Below, piece by piece: positions 11,176 through 23,723 of a DNA stretch of 64,000 bases. Position numbers and translations under genes: made by a program. The notes beneath the pieces were generated by a model. It had not been told where the DNA came from and made no database searches. It worked only from the letters and a program-made list of their open reading frames with translations. The stretch is from Chlorocebus sabaeus (Eukaryota > Chordata > Mammalia > Primates > Cercopithecidae): assembly GCF_047675955.1 (NCBI RefSeq), contig NW_027327637.1, positions 1-64,000 on the forward strand, written 5' to 3'. The stretch's first letter is position 1; each line of letters starts with the position of its first letter.

Positions 11176-13066
11176 AAGGCTGTTCTTGTGGAATTGGCAA
11201 AGGGATATTTGGAAGCCCATAGAGGGCTATGGTGAAAAAGGAAATATCTTTCGTTCAAAACTGGAAAGAAGCTTTCTGAGAAACTGCTCTGTGTTCTGTT
11301 AATTCATCTCACAGAGTTACATCTTTCCCTTCAAGAAGCCTTTCGCTAAGGCTGTTCTTGTGGAATTGGCAAAGGGATATTTGGAAGCCCATAGAGGGCT
11401 ATGGTGAAAAAGGAAATATCTTCCGTTCAAAACTGGAAAGAAGCTTTCTGAGAAACTGCTCTGTGTTCTGTTAATTCATCTCACAGAGTTACATCTATCC
11501 TTTCAAGAAGCCTTTCGCTAACGCTGTTCTTGTGGAATTGGCAAAGGGATATTTGGAAGCCCATAGAGGGCTATGGTGAAAAAGGAAATATCTTCCGTTC
11601 AAAACTGGAAAGAAGCTTTCTGAGAAACTGCTCTGTGTTCTGTTAATTCATCTCACAGAGTTACATCTTTCCCTTCAAGAAGCCTTTCGCTAAGGCTGTT
11701 CTTGTGGAATTGGCAAAGGGATATTTGGAAGCCCATAGAGGGCTATGGTAAAAAGGAAATATCTTCCGTTCAAAACTGGAGAGAAGCTTTCTGAGAAACT
11801 GTTCTATGTTCTGTTAATTCATCTCACAGAGTTACATCTTTCCCTTCAAGAAGCCTTTCACTAAGGCTGTTCTTGTGGAATTGGCAAAGGGATATTTGGA
11901 AGCCCATAGAGGGCTATGGTGAAAAAGGAAATATCTTCCGTTCAAAACTGGAAAGAAGCTTTCTGAGAAACTGCTCTGTGTTCTGTTAATTCATCTCACA
12001 GAGTTACATTTTTAACTTCAAGAAGCCTTTCGCTAAGGATGTTCTTGTGGAATTGGCAAAGGGATATTTGGAAGCCCATAGAGGGCTATGGTGAAAAAGG
12101 AAATATCTTCCGTTCAAAACTGGAAAGAAGCTTTCTGAGAAACTGCTCTGTGTTCTGTTAATTCATCTCACAGAGTTACATCTTTAACTTCAAGAAGCCT
12201 TTCGCTAAGGCTGTTCTTGTGGAACTGGCAAAGGGATATTTGGAAGCCCATAGAGGGCTATGGTGAAAAAGGAAATATCTTCCGTTGAAAACTGGAAAGA
12301 AGCTTTCTGAGAAACTGCTCTGTGTTCTGTTAATTCATCTCAACGAGTTACATCTTTCCCTTCAAGAAGACTTTCGCTTAGGCTGTTCTTGTGGAATTGG
12401 CAAAGGGATATTTGGAAGCCCATAGAGGGCTATGTTGAAAAAGGAAATATCTTCCGTTCAAAACTGGAAAGAAGCTTTCTGAGAAAGTGCTCTGTGTTCT
12501 GTTGATTCATCTCACAGAGTTACATCTTTCCCTTCAAGAAGCCTTTCGTTAAGGCTTTTCTTGTGGAATTGGCAAAGGGATATTTGGAAGCCCATAGAGG
12601 GCTATGGTGAAAAAGGAAATATCTTCCGTTCAAAACTGGAAAGAAGCTTTCTGAGAAACTGCTCTGTGTTCTGTTAATTCATCTCACAGAGTTACATCTT
12701 TCCCTTCAAGAAGCCTTTCGCTAAGGCTGTTCTTGTGGAATTGGCAAAAGGATATTTGGAAGCCCATACAGGGCTATGGTGAAAAAGGAAATATCTTCCG
12801 TTCAAAACTGGAAAGAAGCTTTCTGAGAAACTGCTCTGTGTTCTGTTAATTCATCTCACCGAGTTACATCTTTAACTTCAAGAAGCCTTTCGCTAAGGCT
12901 GTTCTTGTGGAATTGGCAAAGGGATATTTGGAAGCCCATAGAGGGCTATGGTGAAAAAGGAAATATCTTCCGTTCAAAACTGGAAGGAAGCTTTCTGAGA
13001 AACTGCTCTGTGTTCTGTTAATTCATCTCACAGAGTTACATCTTTCCCTTCAAGAAGCCTTTCGCT
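11176..13066 (+). repeat. 11-monomer tandem duplication, right copy (1891 bp)
   Basis: Repeats 9285-11175 at offset 1891 with the full ordered set of variants and no difference that I noticed. The corresponding place in the next large block (21833-23723) has this 11-mer only once. The near-identity points to a late duplication confined to the first block. Confidence 0.85.
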
Positions 13067-14562
13067 AAGGCTGTTCTTGTGGAATTGGCAAATTGATATT
13101 TGGAAGCCCATAGAGGGCTATGGTGAAAAACGAAATATCTTCCGTTCAAAACTGGAAAGAAGCTTTCTGAGAAACTGCTCTGTGTTCTGTTAATTCATCT
13201 CACTGAGTTACATCTTTCCCTTCAAGAAGCCTTTCGCTAAGACTGTTCTTGTGGAATTGACAAAGGGATATTTGGAGGCCCTTAGAGGGCTATGGTGAAA
13301 AAAAAATATCTTCCGTTCAAAACTGGAAAGAAGCTTTCTGAGAAACTGCTCTGTGTTCTGTTAATTCATCTCACAGAGTTACATCTTTCCCTTCAAGAAG
13401 CCTTTCGCTAAGCCTGTTCTTGTGGAATTGGCAAAGGGATATTTGGAAGCCCATAGAGGGCTATGGTGAAAAAGGAAATATCATCCGTTCAAAACTGGAA
13501 AGAAGCTTTCTGAGAAACTGCTCTGTGTTCTTTTAATTCATCTCACAGAATTACATCTTTCCCTTCAAAAAGCCTTTCGCTAAGGCTCTTCTTGTGGAAT
13601 TGGCAAAGGGATATTTGGAAGCCCCTGGAGAGCTATGGTGAAAAAGGAAATATCTTCCGTTCAAAAGTGGAAAGAAGCTTTCTGAGAAACTGCTCTGTGT
13701 TCTGTTAATTCATCTAGCAGAGTTACAACTCTTCCTTCAAGAAGCCTTTCGCTAAGGCTGTTCTTGTGGAATTGGCAAAGGGATATTTGGAAGCCCATAG
13801 AGGGCTATGGTGAAAAAGGAAATATCTTCCGTTCAAAACTGGAAAGAAGCTTTCTGAGAAACTGCTCTGTGTTCTGTTAATTCATCTCACAGAGTTTCAT
13901 CTTTTCTTTCAAGAAGTCTTTCGCTAAGGCTGTTCTTGTGGAATTGGCAAGGGGATATTTGGAAGCCCATAGAGGGCTACGGTGAAAAAGGAAATATCTT
14001 CCGTTCAAAACTGGAAAGAAGCTTTCTGAGAAACTACTCTGTGTTCTGTTAATTCATCTCACAGAGTTACATCTTTCCCTTAAAGAAGCCTTTCGCTAAG
14101 GCTGTTCTTGTGGAATTGGCAAAGGGAAATTTGGAAGCCCATAGAGGGCTATGGTGAAAAAGGAAATATCTTCCGTTCAAAACTGGAAAGAAGCTTTCTG
14201 AGAAACTGCTCTGTGTTCTGTTAATTCATCTCACAGAGTTACATCTTTAACTTCAAGAAGCCTTTCGATAAGGCTGCTCTTGTGGAATTGGCAAAGGGAT
14301 ATTTGCAAGCCCATAGAGGGCTATGGCGAAAAAGGAAATATCTTCCGTTCAAAACTGGAAAGAAGCTTTCTGAGAAACTGTTCTATGTTCCGTTATTTCA
14401 TCTCACAGAGTTACATCTTTCCCTTCAAGAAGTCTTTCGATAGGCTGTTCTTGTGGAATTGGCAAAGGGATATTTGGAAGCCCATAGAGGGCTATGGTGA
14501 AAAAGGAAATATCTTCCGTTCAAAACTGGAAAGAAGCTTTCTGAGAAACTGCTCTGTGTTCT
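12501..14562 (+). repeat. 12-monomer tandem duplication, left copy (2062 bp)
   Basis: Starts at GTTGATTC and runs through AAGGCTTTTC, CATACAGG, GGAAGGAAG, AAATTGAT (13090), GAAAAAAAAATATC, ATCATCCG, CCCCTGGAGAGC, CTAGCAG (13714), GTTTCATC, CTTAAAG, GGGAAATTTGG, and the TTTGCAAG monomer with CGATAGG (near 14438). It ends at the next GTTGATTC (14563). Two one-base deletions account for 2062 against 2064. It overlaps the end of the 11-mer duplication because the two share monomers. Confidence 0.8.
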
Positions 14563-16330
14563 GTTGATTCATCTCACAGAGTTACATCTTTCCCTTCAAG
14601 AAGCCTTTCGTTAAGGCTTTTCTTGTGGAATTGGCAAAGGGATATTTGGAAGCCCATAGAGGGCTATGGTGAAAAAGGAAATATCTTCCGTTCAAAACTG
14701 GAAAGAAGCTTTCTGAGAAACTGCTCTGTGTTCTGTTAATTCATCTCACAGAGTTACATCTTTCCCTTCAAGAAGCCTTTCGCTAAGGCTGTTCTTGTGG
14801 AATTGGCAAAAGGATATTTGGAAGCCCATACAGGGCTATGGTGAAAAAGGAAATATCTTCCGTTCAAAACTGGAAAGAAGCTTTCTGAGAAACTGCTCTG
14901 TGTTCTGTTAATTCATCTCACCGAGTTACATCTTTAACTTCAAGAAGCCTTTCGCTAAGGCTGTTCTTGTGGAATTGGCAAAGGGATATTTGGAAGCCCA
15001 TAGAGGGCTATGGTGAAAAAGGAAATATCTTCCGTTCAAAACTGGAAGGAAGCTTTCTGAGAAACTGCTCTGTGTTCTGTTAATTCATCTCACAGAGTTA
15101 CATCTTTCCCTTCAAGAAGCCTTTCGCTAAGGCTGTTCTTGTGGAATTGGCAAATTGATATTTGAAAGCCCATAGAGGGCTATGGTGAAAAACGAAATAT
15201 CTTCCGTTCAAAACTGGAAAGAAACTTTCTGAGAAACTGCTCTGTGTTCTGTTAATTCATCTCACAGAGTTACATCTTTCCCTTCAAGAAGCCTTTCGCT
15301 AAGACTGTTCTTGTGGAATTGACAAAGGGATATTTGGAGGCCCTTAGAGGGCTATGGTGAAAAAAAAATATCTTCCGTTCAAAACTGGAAAGAAGCTTTC
15401 TGAGAAACTGCTCTGTGTTCTGTTAATTCATCTCACAGAGTTACATCTTTCCCTTCAAGAAGCCTTTCGCTAAGCCTGTTCTTGTGGAATTGGCAAAGGG
15501 ATATTTGGAAGCCCATAGAGGGCTATGGTGAAAAAGGAAATATCATCCGTTCAAAACTGGAAAGAAGCTTTCTGAGAAACTGCTCTGTGTTCTTTTAATT
15601 CATCTCACAGAATTACATCTTTCCCTTCAAAAAGCCTTTCGCTAAGGCTCTTCTTGTGGAATTGGCAAAGGGATATTTGGAAGCCCCTGGAGAGCTATGG
15701 TGAAAAAGGAAATACCTTCCGTTCAAAAGTGGAAAGAAGCTTTCTGAGAAACTGCTCTGTGTTCTGTTAATTCATCTAGCAGAGTTACAACTCTTCCTTC
15801 AAGAAGCCTTTCCCTAAGGCTGTTCTTGTGGAATTGGCAAAGGGATATTTGGAAGCCCATAGAGGGCTATGGTGAAAAAGGAAATATCTTCCGTTCAAAA
15901 CTGGAAAGAAGCTTTCTGAGAAACTGCTCTGTGTTCTGTTAATTCATCTCACAGAGTTTCATCTTTTCTTTCAAGAAGTCTTTCGCTAAGGCTGTTCTTG
16001 TGGAATTGGCAAAGGGATATTTGGAAGCCCATAGAGGGCTACGGTGAAAAAGGAAATATCTTCCGTTCAAAACTGGAAAGAAGCTTTCTGAGAAACTGCT
16101 CTGTGTTCTGTTAATTCATCTCACAGAGTTACATCTTTCCCTTAAAGAAGCCTTTCGCTAAGGCTGTTCTTGTGGAATTGGCAAAGGGAAATTTGGAAGC
16201 CCATAGAGGGCTATGGTGAAAAAGGAAATATCTTCCGTTCAAAACTGGAAAGAAGCTTTCTGAGAAACTGCTCTGTGTTCTGTTAATTCATCTCACAGAG
16301 TTACATCTTTAACTTCAAGAAGCCTTTCGC
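14563..16330 (+). repeat. 12-monomer tandem duplication, right copy, cut short at a block junction
   Basis: Follows the left copy at offset 2062 with private changes: TTTGAAAG near 15161, GAAACTTTC near 15221, ATACCTTCC near 15712 and TTTCCCTAAGG near 15809. The last monomer (GGGAAATTTGG near 16184) then switches within about 16,255-16,385 to the start of a copy of the 3.1-kb region. The version in the second large block continues past this point, to the TTTGCAAG monomer at about 26,989. Confidence 0.8.
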
Positions 16331-16576
16331 TAAGGCTGTTCTTGTGGAATTGGCAAAGGGATATTTGGAAGCCCATAGAGGGCTACGGAGAAAAAGGAAA
16401 TATCTTCCGTTCAAAACTGGAAAGAAGCTTTCTGAGAAACTGCTCTGTGTTCTGTTAATTCATCTCACAGAGTTACATCTTTCCCTTCAAGAAGCCTTTC
16501 GCTTAGGCTGTTCTTGTGGAATTGGCAAAGGGATATTTGGAAGCCCATAGAGGGCTAAGGTGAAAAAGGAAATATC

Positions 16577-16593
16577 TTTCGTTCAAAACGGGA
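16577..16593 (+). promoter_or_regulatory. CENP-B box, perfect match (copy 3)
   Basis: Identical site and CTAAGG marker, exactly 13,236 bp after copy 1. It sits in the second monomer of the second large block, just after the block junction near 16.3 kb. Confidence 0.85.
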
Positions 16594-19082
16594 AAGAAGC
16601 TTTCTGAGAAACTGCTCTGTGTTCTGTTAATTCATCTCACAGAGTTACATCTTTCCCTTCAAGAAGCCTTTCGCTAAGGCTGTTCTTGTGGAATTGGCAA
16701 AGGGATATTTGGAAGCCCATAGAGGGCTATGGTGAAAAAGGAAATATCTTTGGTTCAAAACTGGAAAGAAGCTTTCTGAGAAACTGCTCTGTGTTCTGTT
16801 AATTCATCTCACAGAGTTACATCTTTCCCTTCAAGAAGCCTTTCGCTAAGGCTGTTCTTGTGGAATTGGCAAAGGGATATTTGGAAGCCCATAGAGGGCT
16901 ATGGTGAAAAAGGAAATATCTTCCGTTCAAAACTGGAAAGAAGCTTTCTGAGAAACTGCTCTGTGTTCTGTTAATTCATCTCACAGAGTTACATCTATCC
17001 TTTCAAGAAGCCTTTCGCTAACGCTGTTCTTGTGGAATTGGCAAAGGGATATTTGGAAGCCCATAGAGGGCTATGGTGAAAAAGGAAATATCTTCCGTTC
17101 AAAACTGGAAAGAAGCTTTCTGAGAAACTGCTCTGTGTTCTGTTAATTCATCTCACAGAGTTACATCTTTCCCTTCAAGAAGCCTTTCGCTAAGGCTGTT
17201 CTTGTGGAATTGGCAAAGGGATATTTGGAAGCCCATAGAGGGCTATGGTAAAAAGGAAATATCTTCCGTTCAAAACTGGAGAGAAGCTTTCTGAGAAACT
17301 GTTCTATGTTCTGTTAATTCATCTCACAGAGTTACATCTTTCCCTTCAAGAAGCCTTTCACTAAGGCTGTTCTTGTGGAATTGGCAAAGGGATATTTGGA
17401 AGCCCATAGAGGGCTATGGTGAAAAAGGAAATATCTTCCGTTCAAAACTGGAAAGAAGCTTTCTGAGAAACTGCTCTGTGTTCTGTTAATTCATCTCACA
17501 GAGTTACATTTTTAACTTCAAGAAGCCTTTCGCTAAGGATGTTCTTGTGGAATTGGCAAAGGGATATTTGGAAGCCCATAGAGGGCTATGGTGAAAAAGG
17601 AAATATCTTCCGTTCAAAACTGGAAAGAAGCTTTCTGAGAAACTGCTCTGTGTTCTGTTAATTCATCTCACAGAGTTACATCTTTAACTTCAAGAAGCCT
17701 TTCGCTAAGGCTGTTCTTGTGGAACTGGCAAAGGGATATTTGGAAGCCCATAGAGGGCTATGGTGAAAAAGGAAATATCTTCCGTTGAAAACTGGAAAGA
17801 AGCTTTCTGAGAAACTGCTCTGTGTTCTGTTAATTCATCTCAACGAGTTACATCTTTCCCTTCAAGAAGACTTTCGCTTAGGCTGTTCTTGTGGAATTGG
17901 CAAAGGGATATTTGGAAGCCCATAGAGGGCTATGTTGAAAAAGGAAATATCTTCCGTTCAAAACTGGAAAGAAGCTTTCTGAGAAACTGCTCTGTGTTCT
18001 GTTAATTCATCTCACAGAGTTACATCTTTCCCTTCAAGAAGCCTTTCGCTAAGGCTGTTCTTGTGGAATTGGCAAAGGGATATTTGGAAGCCCATAGAGG
18101 GCTATGGTGAAAAAGGAAATATCTTCCGTTCAAAACTGGAAAGAAGCTTTCTGAGAAACTGCTCTGTGTTCTGTTAATTCATCTCACAGAGTTACATCTT
18201 TCCCTTCAAGAAGCCTTTCGCTAAGGCTGTTCTTGTGGAATTGGCAAAGGGATATTTGGAAGCCCATAGAGGGCTATGGTGAAAAAGGAAATATCTTCCG
18301 TTCAAAACTGGAAAGAAGCTTTCTGAGAAACTGCTCTGTGTTCTGTTATTTCATCTCACAGAGTTACATCTTTCCCTTCAAGAAGCCTTTCGCTAAGGCT
18401 GTTCTTGTGGAATTGGCAAAGGGATATTTGGAAGCCCATAGAGGGCTATGGTGAAAAAGGAAATATCTTCCGTTCAAAACTGGAAAGAAGCTTTCTGAGA
18501 AAATGCTCTGTGTTCTGTTAATTCATCTCACAGAGTTACATCTTTAACTTCAAGAAGCCTTTCGCTAAGGCTGTTCTTGTGGAATTGGCAAAGGGATATT
18601 TGGAAGCTCATAGAGGGCTATGGAGAAAAAGGAAATATCTTCCGTTCAAAACTGGAAAGAAGCTTTCTGAGAAACTGTTCTATGTTCTGTTAATTCATCT
18701 CACAGAGTTACATCTTTCCCTTCAAGAAGCCTTTCGCTAAGGCTGTTCTTGTGGAATTGGCAAAGGGATATTTGGAAGCCAATAGAGGGCTATGGTGAAA
18801 AAGGAAATATCTTTCGTTCAAAACTGGAAAGAAGCTTTCTGAGAAACTGCTCTGTGTTCTGTTAATTCATCTCACAGAGTTACATCTTTCCCTTCAAGAA
18901 GGCTTTCGCTAAGCCTGTTCTTGTGGAATTGGCAAAGGGATATTTCGAAGCCCATATAGGGCTATGGTGAAAAAGGAAATATCTTCCGTTCAAAACTGGA
19001 AAGAAGCTTTCTGAGAAACTGCTCTGTGTTCTGTTAATTCATCTCACAGAGTTACATCTTTAACTTCAAGAAGCCTTTCGCT

Positions 19083-19768
19083 AAGGCTGTTCTTGTGGAA
19101 TTGGCAAAGGGATATTTGCAAGCCCATAGAGGGCTATGGCGAAAAAGGAAATATCTTCCGTTCAAAACTGGAAAGAAGCTTTCTGAGAAACTGTTCTATG
19201 TTCCGTTATTTCATCTCACAGAGTTACATCTTTCCCTTCAAGAAGTCTTTCGCTAGGCTGTTCTTGTGGAATTGGCAAAGGGATATTTGGAAGCCCATAG
19301 AGGGCTATGGTGAAAAAGGAAATATCTTCCGTTCAAAACTGGAAAGAAGCTTTCTGAGAAACTGCTCTGTGTTCTGTTAATTCATCTCACCGAGTTACAT
19401 CTTTCCCTTTAAGAAGCCTTTCGCTCTGGCTGTTCTTGTGGAATTGGCAAAGGGATATTTGGAAGCCCTTAGAGGGCTATGTTGAAAAAGCAAATATCTT
19501 CCGTTCAATACTGGAAAGAAGCTTTCTGAGAAACTGCTCTGTGTTCTGTTAATTCATCTCACAGAGTTACATCTTTCCCTTCAAGAAGCCTTTCGCTAAG
19601 GCTGTTCTTGTGGAATTGGCAAAGGGATATTTTAAGCCCATAGAGGGCTATGGTGAAAAAGGAAATATCTTCCGTTCAAAACTGGAAAGAAGCTTTCTGA
19701 GAAACTGCTCTGTGTTCTGTTAATTCATCTCACAGAGTTACGTCTTTCCTTTCTAGAAGCCTTTCGCT
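19083..19768 (+). repeat. Four-monomer cassette, left-half copy 2
   Basis: Offset 13,236 from the copy at 5847 and nearly identical to it, including CGCTCTGG; it has GGCAAAG where copy 1 has GACAAAG. Confidence 0.8.
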
Positions 19769-21733
19769 AAGGCTGTTCTTGTGGAATTGGCAAAGGGATA
19801 TTTGGAAGCCCATAGAGGGCTATGGTGAAAAAGGAAATATCTTCCGTTCAAAACTGGAAAGAAGCTTTCTGAGAAACTGCTCTGTGTTCTGTTAATTCAT
19901 CTCACAGAGTTACATCTTTCCCTTCAAGAAGCCTTTCGCTAAGGCTGTTCTTGTGGAATTGGCAAAGGGATATTTGGAAGCCCATAGAGGGCTATGGTGA
20001 AAAAGGAAATATCTTCCGTTCAAAACTGGAAAGAAGCTTTCTGAGAAACTGCTCTGTGTTCTGTTAATTCATCTCACAGAGTTACATCTTTCCCTTCAAG
20101 AAGCCTTTCGCTAAGGCTGTTCTTGTGGAATTGGCAAAGGGATATTTGGAAGCCCATAGAGGGCTATGGTGAAAAAGGAAATATCTTCCGTTCAAAACTG
20201 GAAAGAAGCTTTCTGAGAAACTGCTCTGTGTTCTGTTAATTCATCTCACAGAGTTACATCTTTCCTTTCAAGAAGCCTTTCGCTAACGCTGTTCTTGTGG
20301 AATTGGCAAAGGGATATTTGGAAGCCCATAGAGGGCTATGGTGAAAAAGGAAATATCTTCCGTTCAAAACTGGAAAGAAGCTTTCTGAGAAACTGCTCTG
20401 TGTTCTGTTAATTCATCTCACAGAGTTACATCTTTCCCTTCAAGAAGCCTTTCGCTAAGGCTGTTCTTGTGGAATTGGCAAAGGGATATTTGGAAGCCCA
20501 TAGAGGGCTATGGTGAAAAAGGAAATATCTTTCGTTCAAAACTGGAAAGAAGCTTTCTGAGAAACTGCTCTGTGTTCTGTTAATTCATCTCACAGAGTTA
20601 CAACTTTCCCTTCAAGAAGCCTTTCGCTAAGGCTGTTCTTGTGGAATTGGCAAAGGGATATTTGGAAGCCCATAGAGGGCTATGGTGAAAAAGGAAATAT
20701 CTTCCGTTCAAAACTGGAAAGAAGCTTTCTGAGAAACTGTTCTATGTTCTGTTAATTCATCTCACAGAGTTACATCTTTCCCTTCAAGAAGCCTTTCGCT
20801 AAGGCTGTTCTTGTGGAATTGGCAAAGGGATATTTGGAAGCCCTTAGAGGGCTATGGTGAAAAAGGAAATACTTTCCATTCAAAACTGGAAAGAAGCTTT
20901 CTGAGAAACTGCTCTGTGTTCTGTTAATTCATCTCACAGAGTTACATCTTTAACTTCAAGAAGCCTTTCGCTAAGGCTGTTCTTGTGGAATTGGCAAAGG
21001 GATATTTGGAAGCCCATAGAGGGCTATGGTGAAAAAGGAAATATCTTCCGTTCAAAACTGGAAAGAAGCTTTCTGAGAAACTGCTCTGTGTTCTGTTAAT
21101 TCATCTCACAGAATTACATCTTTCCCTTCAAGAAGCCTTTCGCTAAGGCTGTTCTTGTGGAATTGGCAAAGGGATATTTGGAAGCCCATAGAGGGCTATG
21201 GTGAAAAAGGAAATATCTTCCGTTCAAAACTGGAAAGAAGCTTTCTGAGAAACTGCTCTGTGTTCTGTTAATTCATCTCACAGAGTTACATCTTTCCCTT
21301 CAAGAAGCCTTTCGCTAAGGCTGTTCTTGTGGAATTGGCAAAGGGATATTTGGAAGCCCATAGAGGGCTATGGTGAAAAAGGAAATATCTTCCGTTGAAA
21401 ACTGGAAAGAAGCATTCTGAGAAACTGCTCTGTGTTCTGTTAATTCATCTCACAGAGTTACATCTTTAACTTCAAGAAGCCTTTCGCTAAGGCTGTTCTT
21501 GTGGAATTGGCAAAGGGATATTTGGAAGCCCATAGAGGGCTACGGAGAAAAAGGAAATATCTTCCGTTCAAAACTGGAAAGAAGCTTTCTGAGAAACTGC
21601 TCTGTGTTCTGTTAATTCATCTCACAGAGTTACATCTTTCCCTTCAAGAAGCCTTTCGCTTAGGCTGTTCTTGTGGAATTGGCAAAGGGATATTTGGAAG
21701 CCCATAGAGGGCTAAGGTGAAAAAGGAAATATC

Positions 21734-21750
21734 TTTCGTTCAAAACGGGA
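21734..21750 (+). promoter_or_regulatory. CENP-B box, perfect match (copy 4)
   Basis: Identical site and CTAAGG marker, 12,548 bp after copy 2. The offset equals 13,236 minus four monomers, as expected from the shortened second block. No further perfect box was found from here to the end of the window. Confidence 0.85.
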
Positions 21751-21832
21751 AAGAAGCTTTCTGAGAAACTGCTCTGTGTTCTGTTAATTCATCTCACAGA
21801 GTTACATCTTTCCCTTCAAGAAGCCTTTCGCT

Positions 21833-23723
21833 AAGGCTGTTCTTGTGGAATTGGCAAAGGGATATTTGGAAGCCCATAGAGGGCTATGGTGAAAAAGGAA
21901 ATATCTTTCGTTCAAAACTGGAAAGAAGCTTTCTGAGAAACTGCTCTGTGTTCTGTTAATTCATCTCACAGAGTTACATCTTTCCCTTCAAGAAGCCTTT
22001 CGCTAAGGCTGTTCTTGTGGAATTGGCAAAGGGATATTTGGAAGCCCATAGAGGGCTATGGTGAAAAAGGAAATATCTTCCGTTCAAAACTGGAAAGAAG
22101 CTTTCTGAGAAACTGCTCTGTGTTCTGTTAATTCATCTCACAGAGTTACATCTATCCTTTCAAGAAGCCTTTCGCTAACGCTGTTCTTGTGGAATTGGCA
22201 AAGGGATATTTGGAAGCCCATAGAGGGCTATGGTGAAAAAGGAAATATCTTCCGTTCAAAACTGGAAAGAAGCTTTCTGAGAAACTGCTCTGTGTTCTGT
22301 TAATTCATCTCACAGAGTTACATCTTTCCCTTCAAGAAGCCTTTCGCTAAGGCTGTTCTTGTGGAATTGGCAAAGGGATATTTGGAAGCCCATAGAGGGC
22401 TATGGTAAAAAGGAAATATCTTCCGTTCAAAACTGGAGAGAAGCTTTCTGAGAAACTGTTCTATGTTCTGTTAATTCATCTCACAGAGTTACATCTTTCC
22501 CTTCAAGAAGCCTTTCACTAAGGCTGTTCTTGTGGAATTGGCAAAGGGATATTTGGAAGCCCATAGAGGGCTATGGTGAAAAAGGAAATATCTTCCGTTC
22601 AAAACTGGAAAGAAGCTTTCTGAGAAACTGCTCTGTGTTCTGTTAATTCATCTCACAGAGTTACATTTTTAACTTCAAGAAGCCTTTCGCTAAGGATGTT
22701 CTTGTGGAATTGGCAAAGGGATATTTGGAAGCCCATAGAGGGCTATGGTGAAAAAGGAAATATCTTCCGTTCAAAACTGGAAAGAAGCTTTCTGAGAAAC
22801 TGCTCTGTGTTCTGTTAATTCATCTCACAGAGTTACATCTTTAACTTCAAGAAGCCTTTCGCTAAGGCTGTTCTTGTGGAACTGGCAAAGGGATATTTGG
22901 AAGCCCATAGAGGGCTATGGTGAAAAAGGAAATATCTTCCGTTGAAAACTGGAAAGAAGCTTTCTGAGAAACTGCTCTGTGTTCTGTTAATTCATCTCAA
23001 CGAGTTACATCTTTCCCTTCAAGAAGACTTTCGCTTAGGCTGTTCTTGTGGAATTGGCAAAGGGATATTTGGAAGCCCATAGAGGGCTATGTTGAAAAAG
23101 GAAATATCTTCCGTTCAAAACTGGAAAGAAGCTTTCTGAGAAAGTGCTCTGTGTTCTGTTGATTCATCTCACAGAGTTACATCTTTCCCTTCAAGAAGCC
23201 TTTCGTTAAGGCTTTTCTTGTGGAATTGGCAAAGGGATATTTGGAAGCCCATAGAGGGCTATGGTGAAAAAGGAAATATCTTCCGTTCAAAACTGGAAAG
23301 AAGCTTTCTGAGAAACTGCTCTGTGTTCTGTTAATTCATCTCACAGAGTTACATCTTTCCCTTCAAGAAGCCTTTCGCTAAGGCTGTTCTTGTGGAATTG
23401 GCAAAAGGATATTTGGAAGCCCATACAGGGCTATGGTGAAAAAGGAAATATCTTCCGTTCAAAACTGGAAAGAAGCTTTCTGAGAAACTGCTCTGTGTTC
23501 TGTTAATTCATCTCACCGAGTTACATCTTTAACTTCAAGAAGCCTTTCGCTAAGGCTGTTCTTGTGGAATTGGCAAAGGGATATTTGGAAGCCCATAGAG
23601 GGCTATGGTGAAAAAGGAAATATCTTCCGTTCAAAACTGGAAGGAAGCTTTCTGAGAAACTGCTCTGTGTTCTGTTAATTCATCTCACAGAGTTACATCT
23701 TTCCCTTCAAGAAGCCTTTCGCT
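21833..23723 (+). repeat. Single-copy counterpart of the 11-monomer unit
   Basis: Carries the same ordered variants as 9285-11175 and 11176-13066 once only, from ATCTTTCG (21906) to GGAAGGAAG (about 23641). It represents the likely state before the tandem doubling in the first block. Confidence 0.75.

Larger units (their letters stand above)
3100..16330 (+). repeat. Large segmental block, first copy (about 13.2 kb, 77 monomers)
   Basis: From the CTACGGAG monomer (about 3096) the sequence is repeated from about 16,332 at offset 13,236. Shared ordered markers include CENP-B boxes (3341 to 16577), ATCTTTGG (about 3510 to 16750), GTTATTTC, CAATAGAG, TTTCGAAG with CATATAGG, TATTTTAAGC and TACGTC. 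The block holds the 24/34-mer repeats, the 11-mer doublet and the 12-mer doublet. The left boundary is approximate because the unit resembles its neighbours. Confidence 0.75.
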
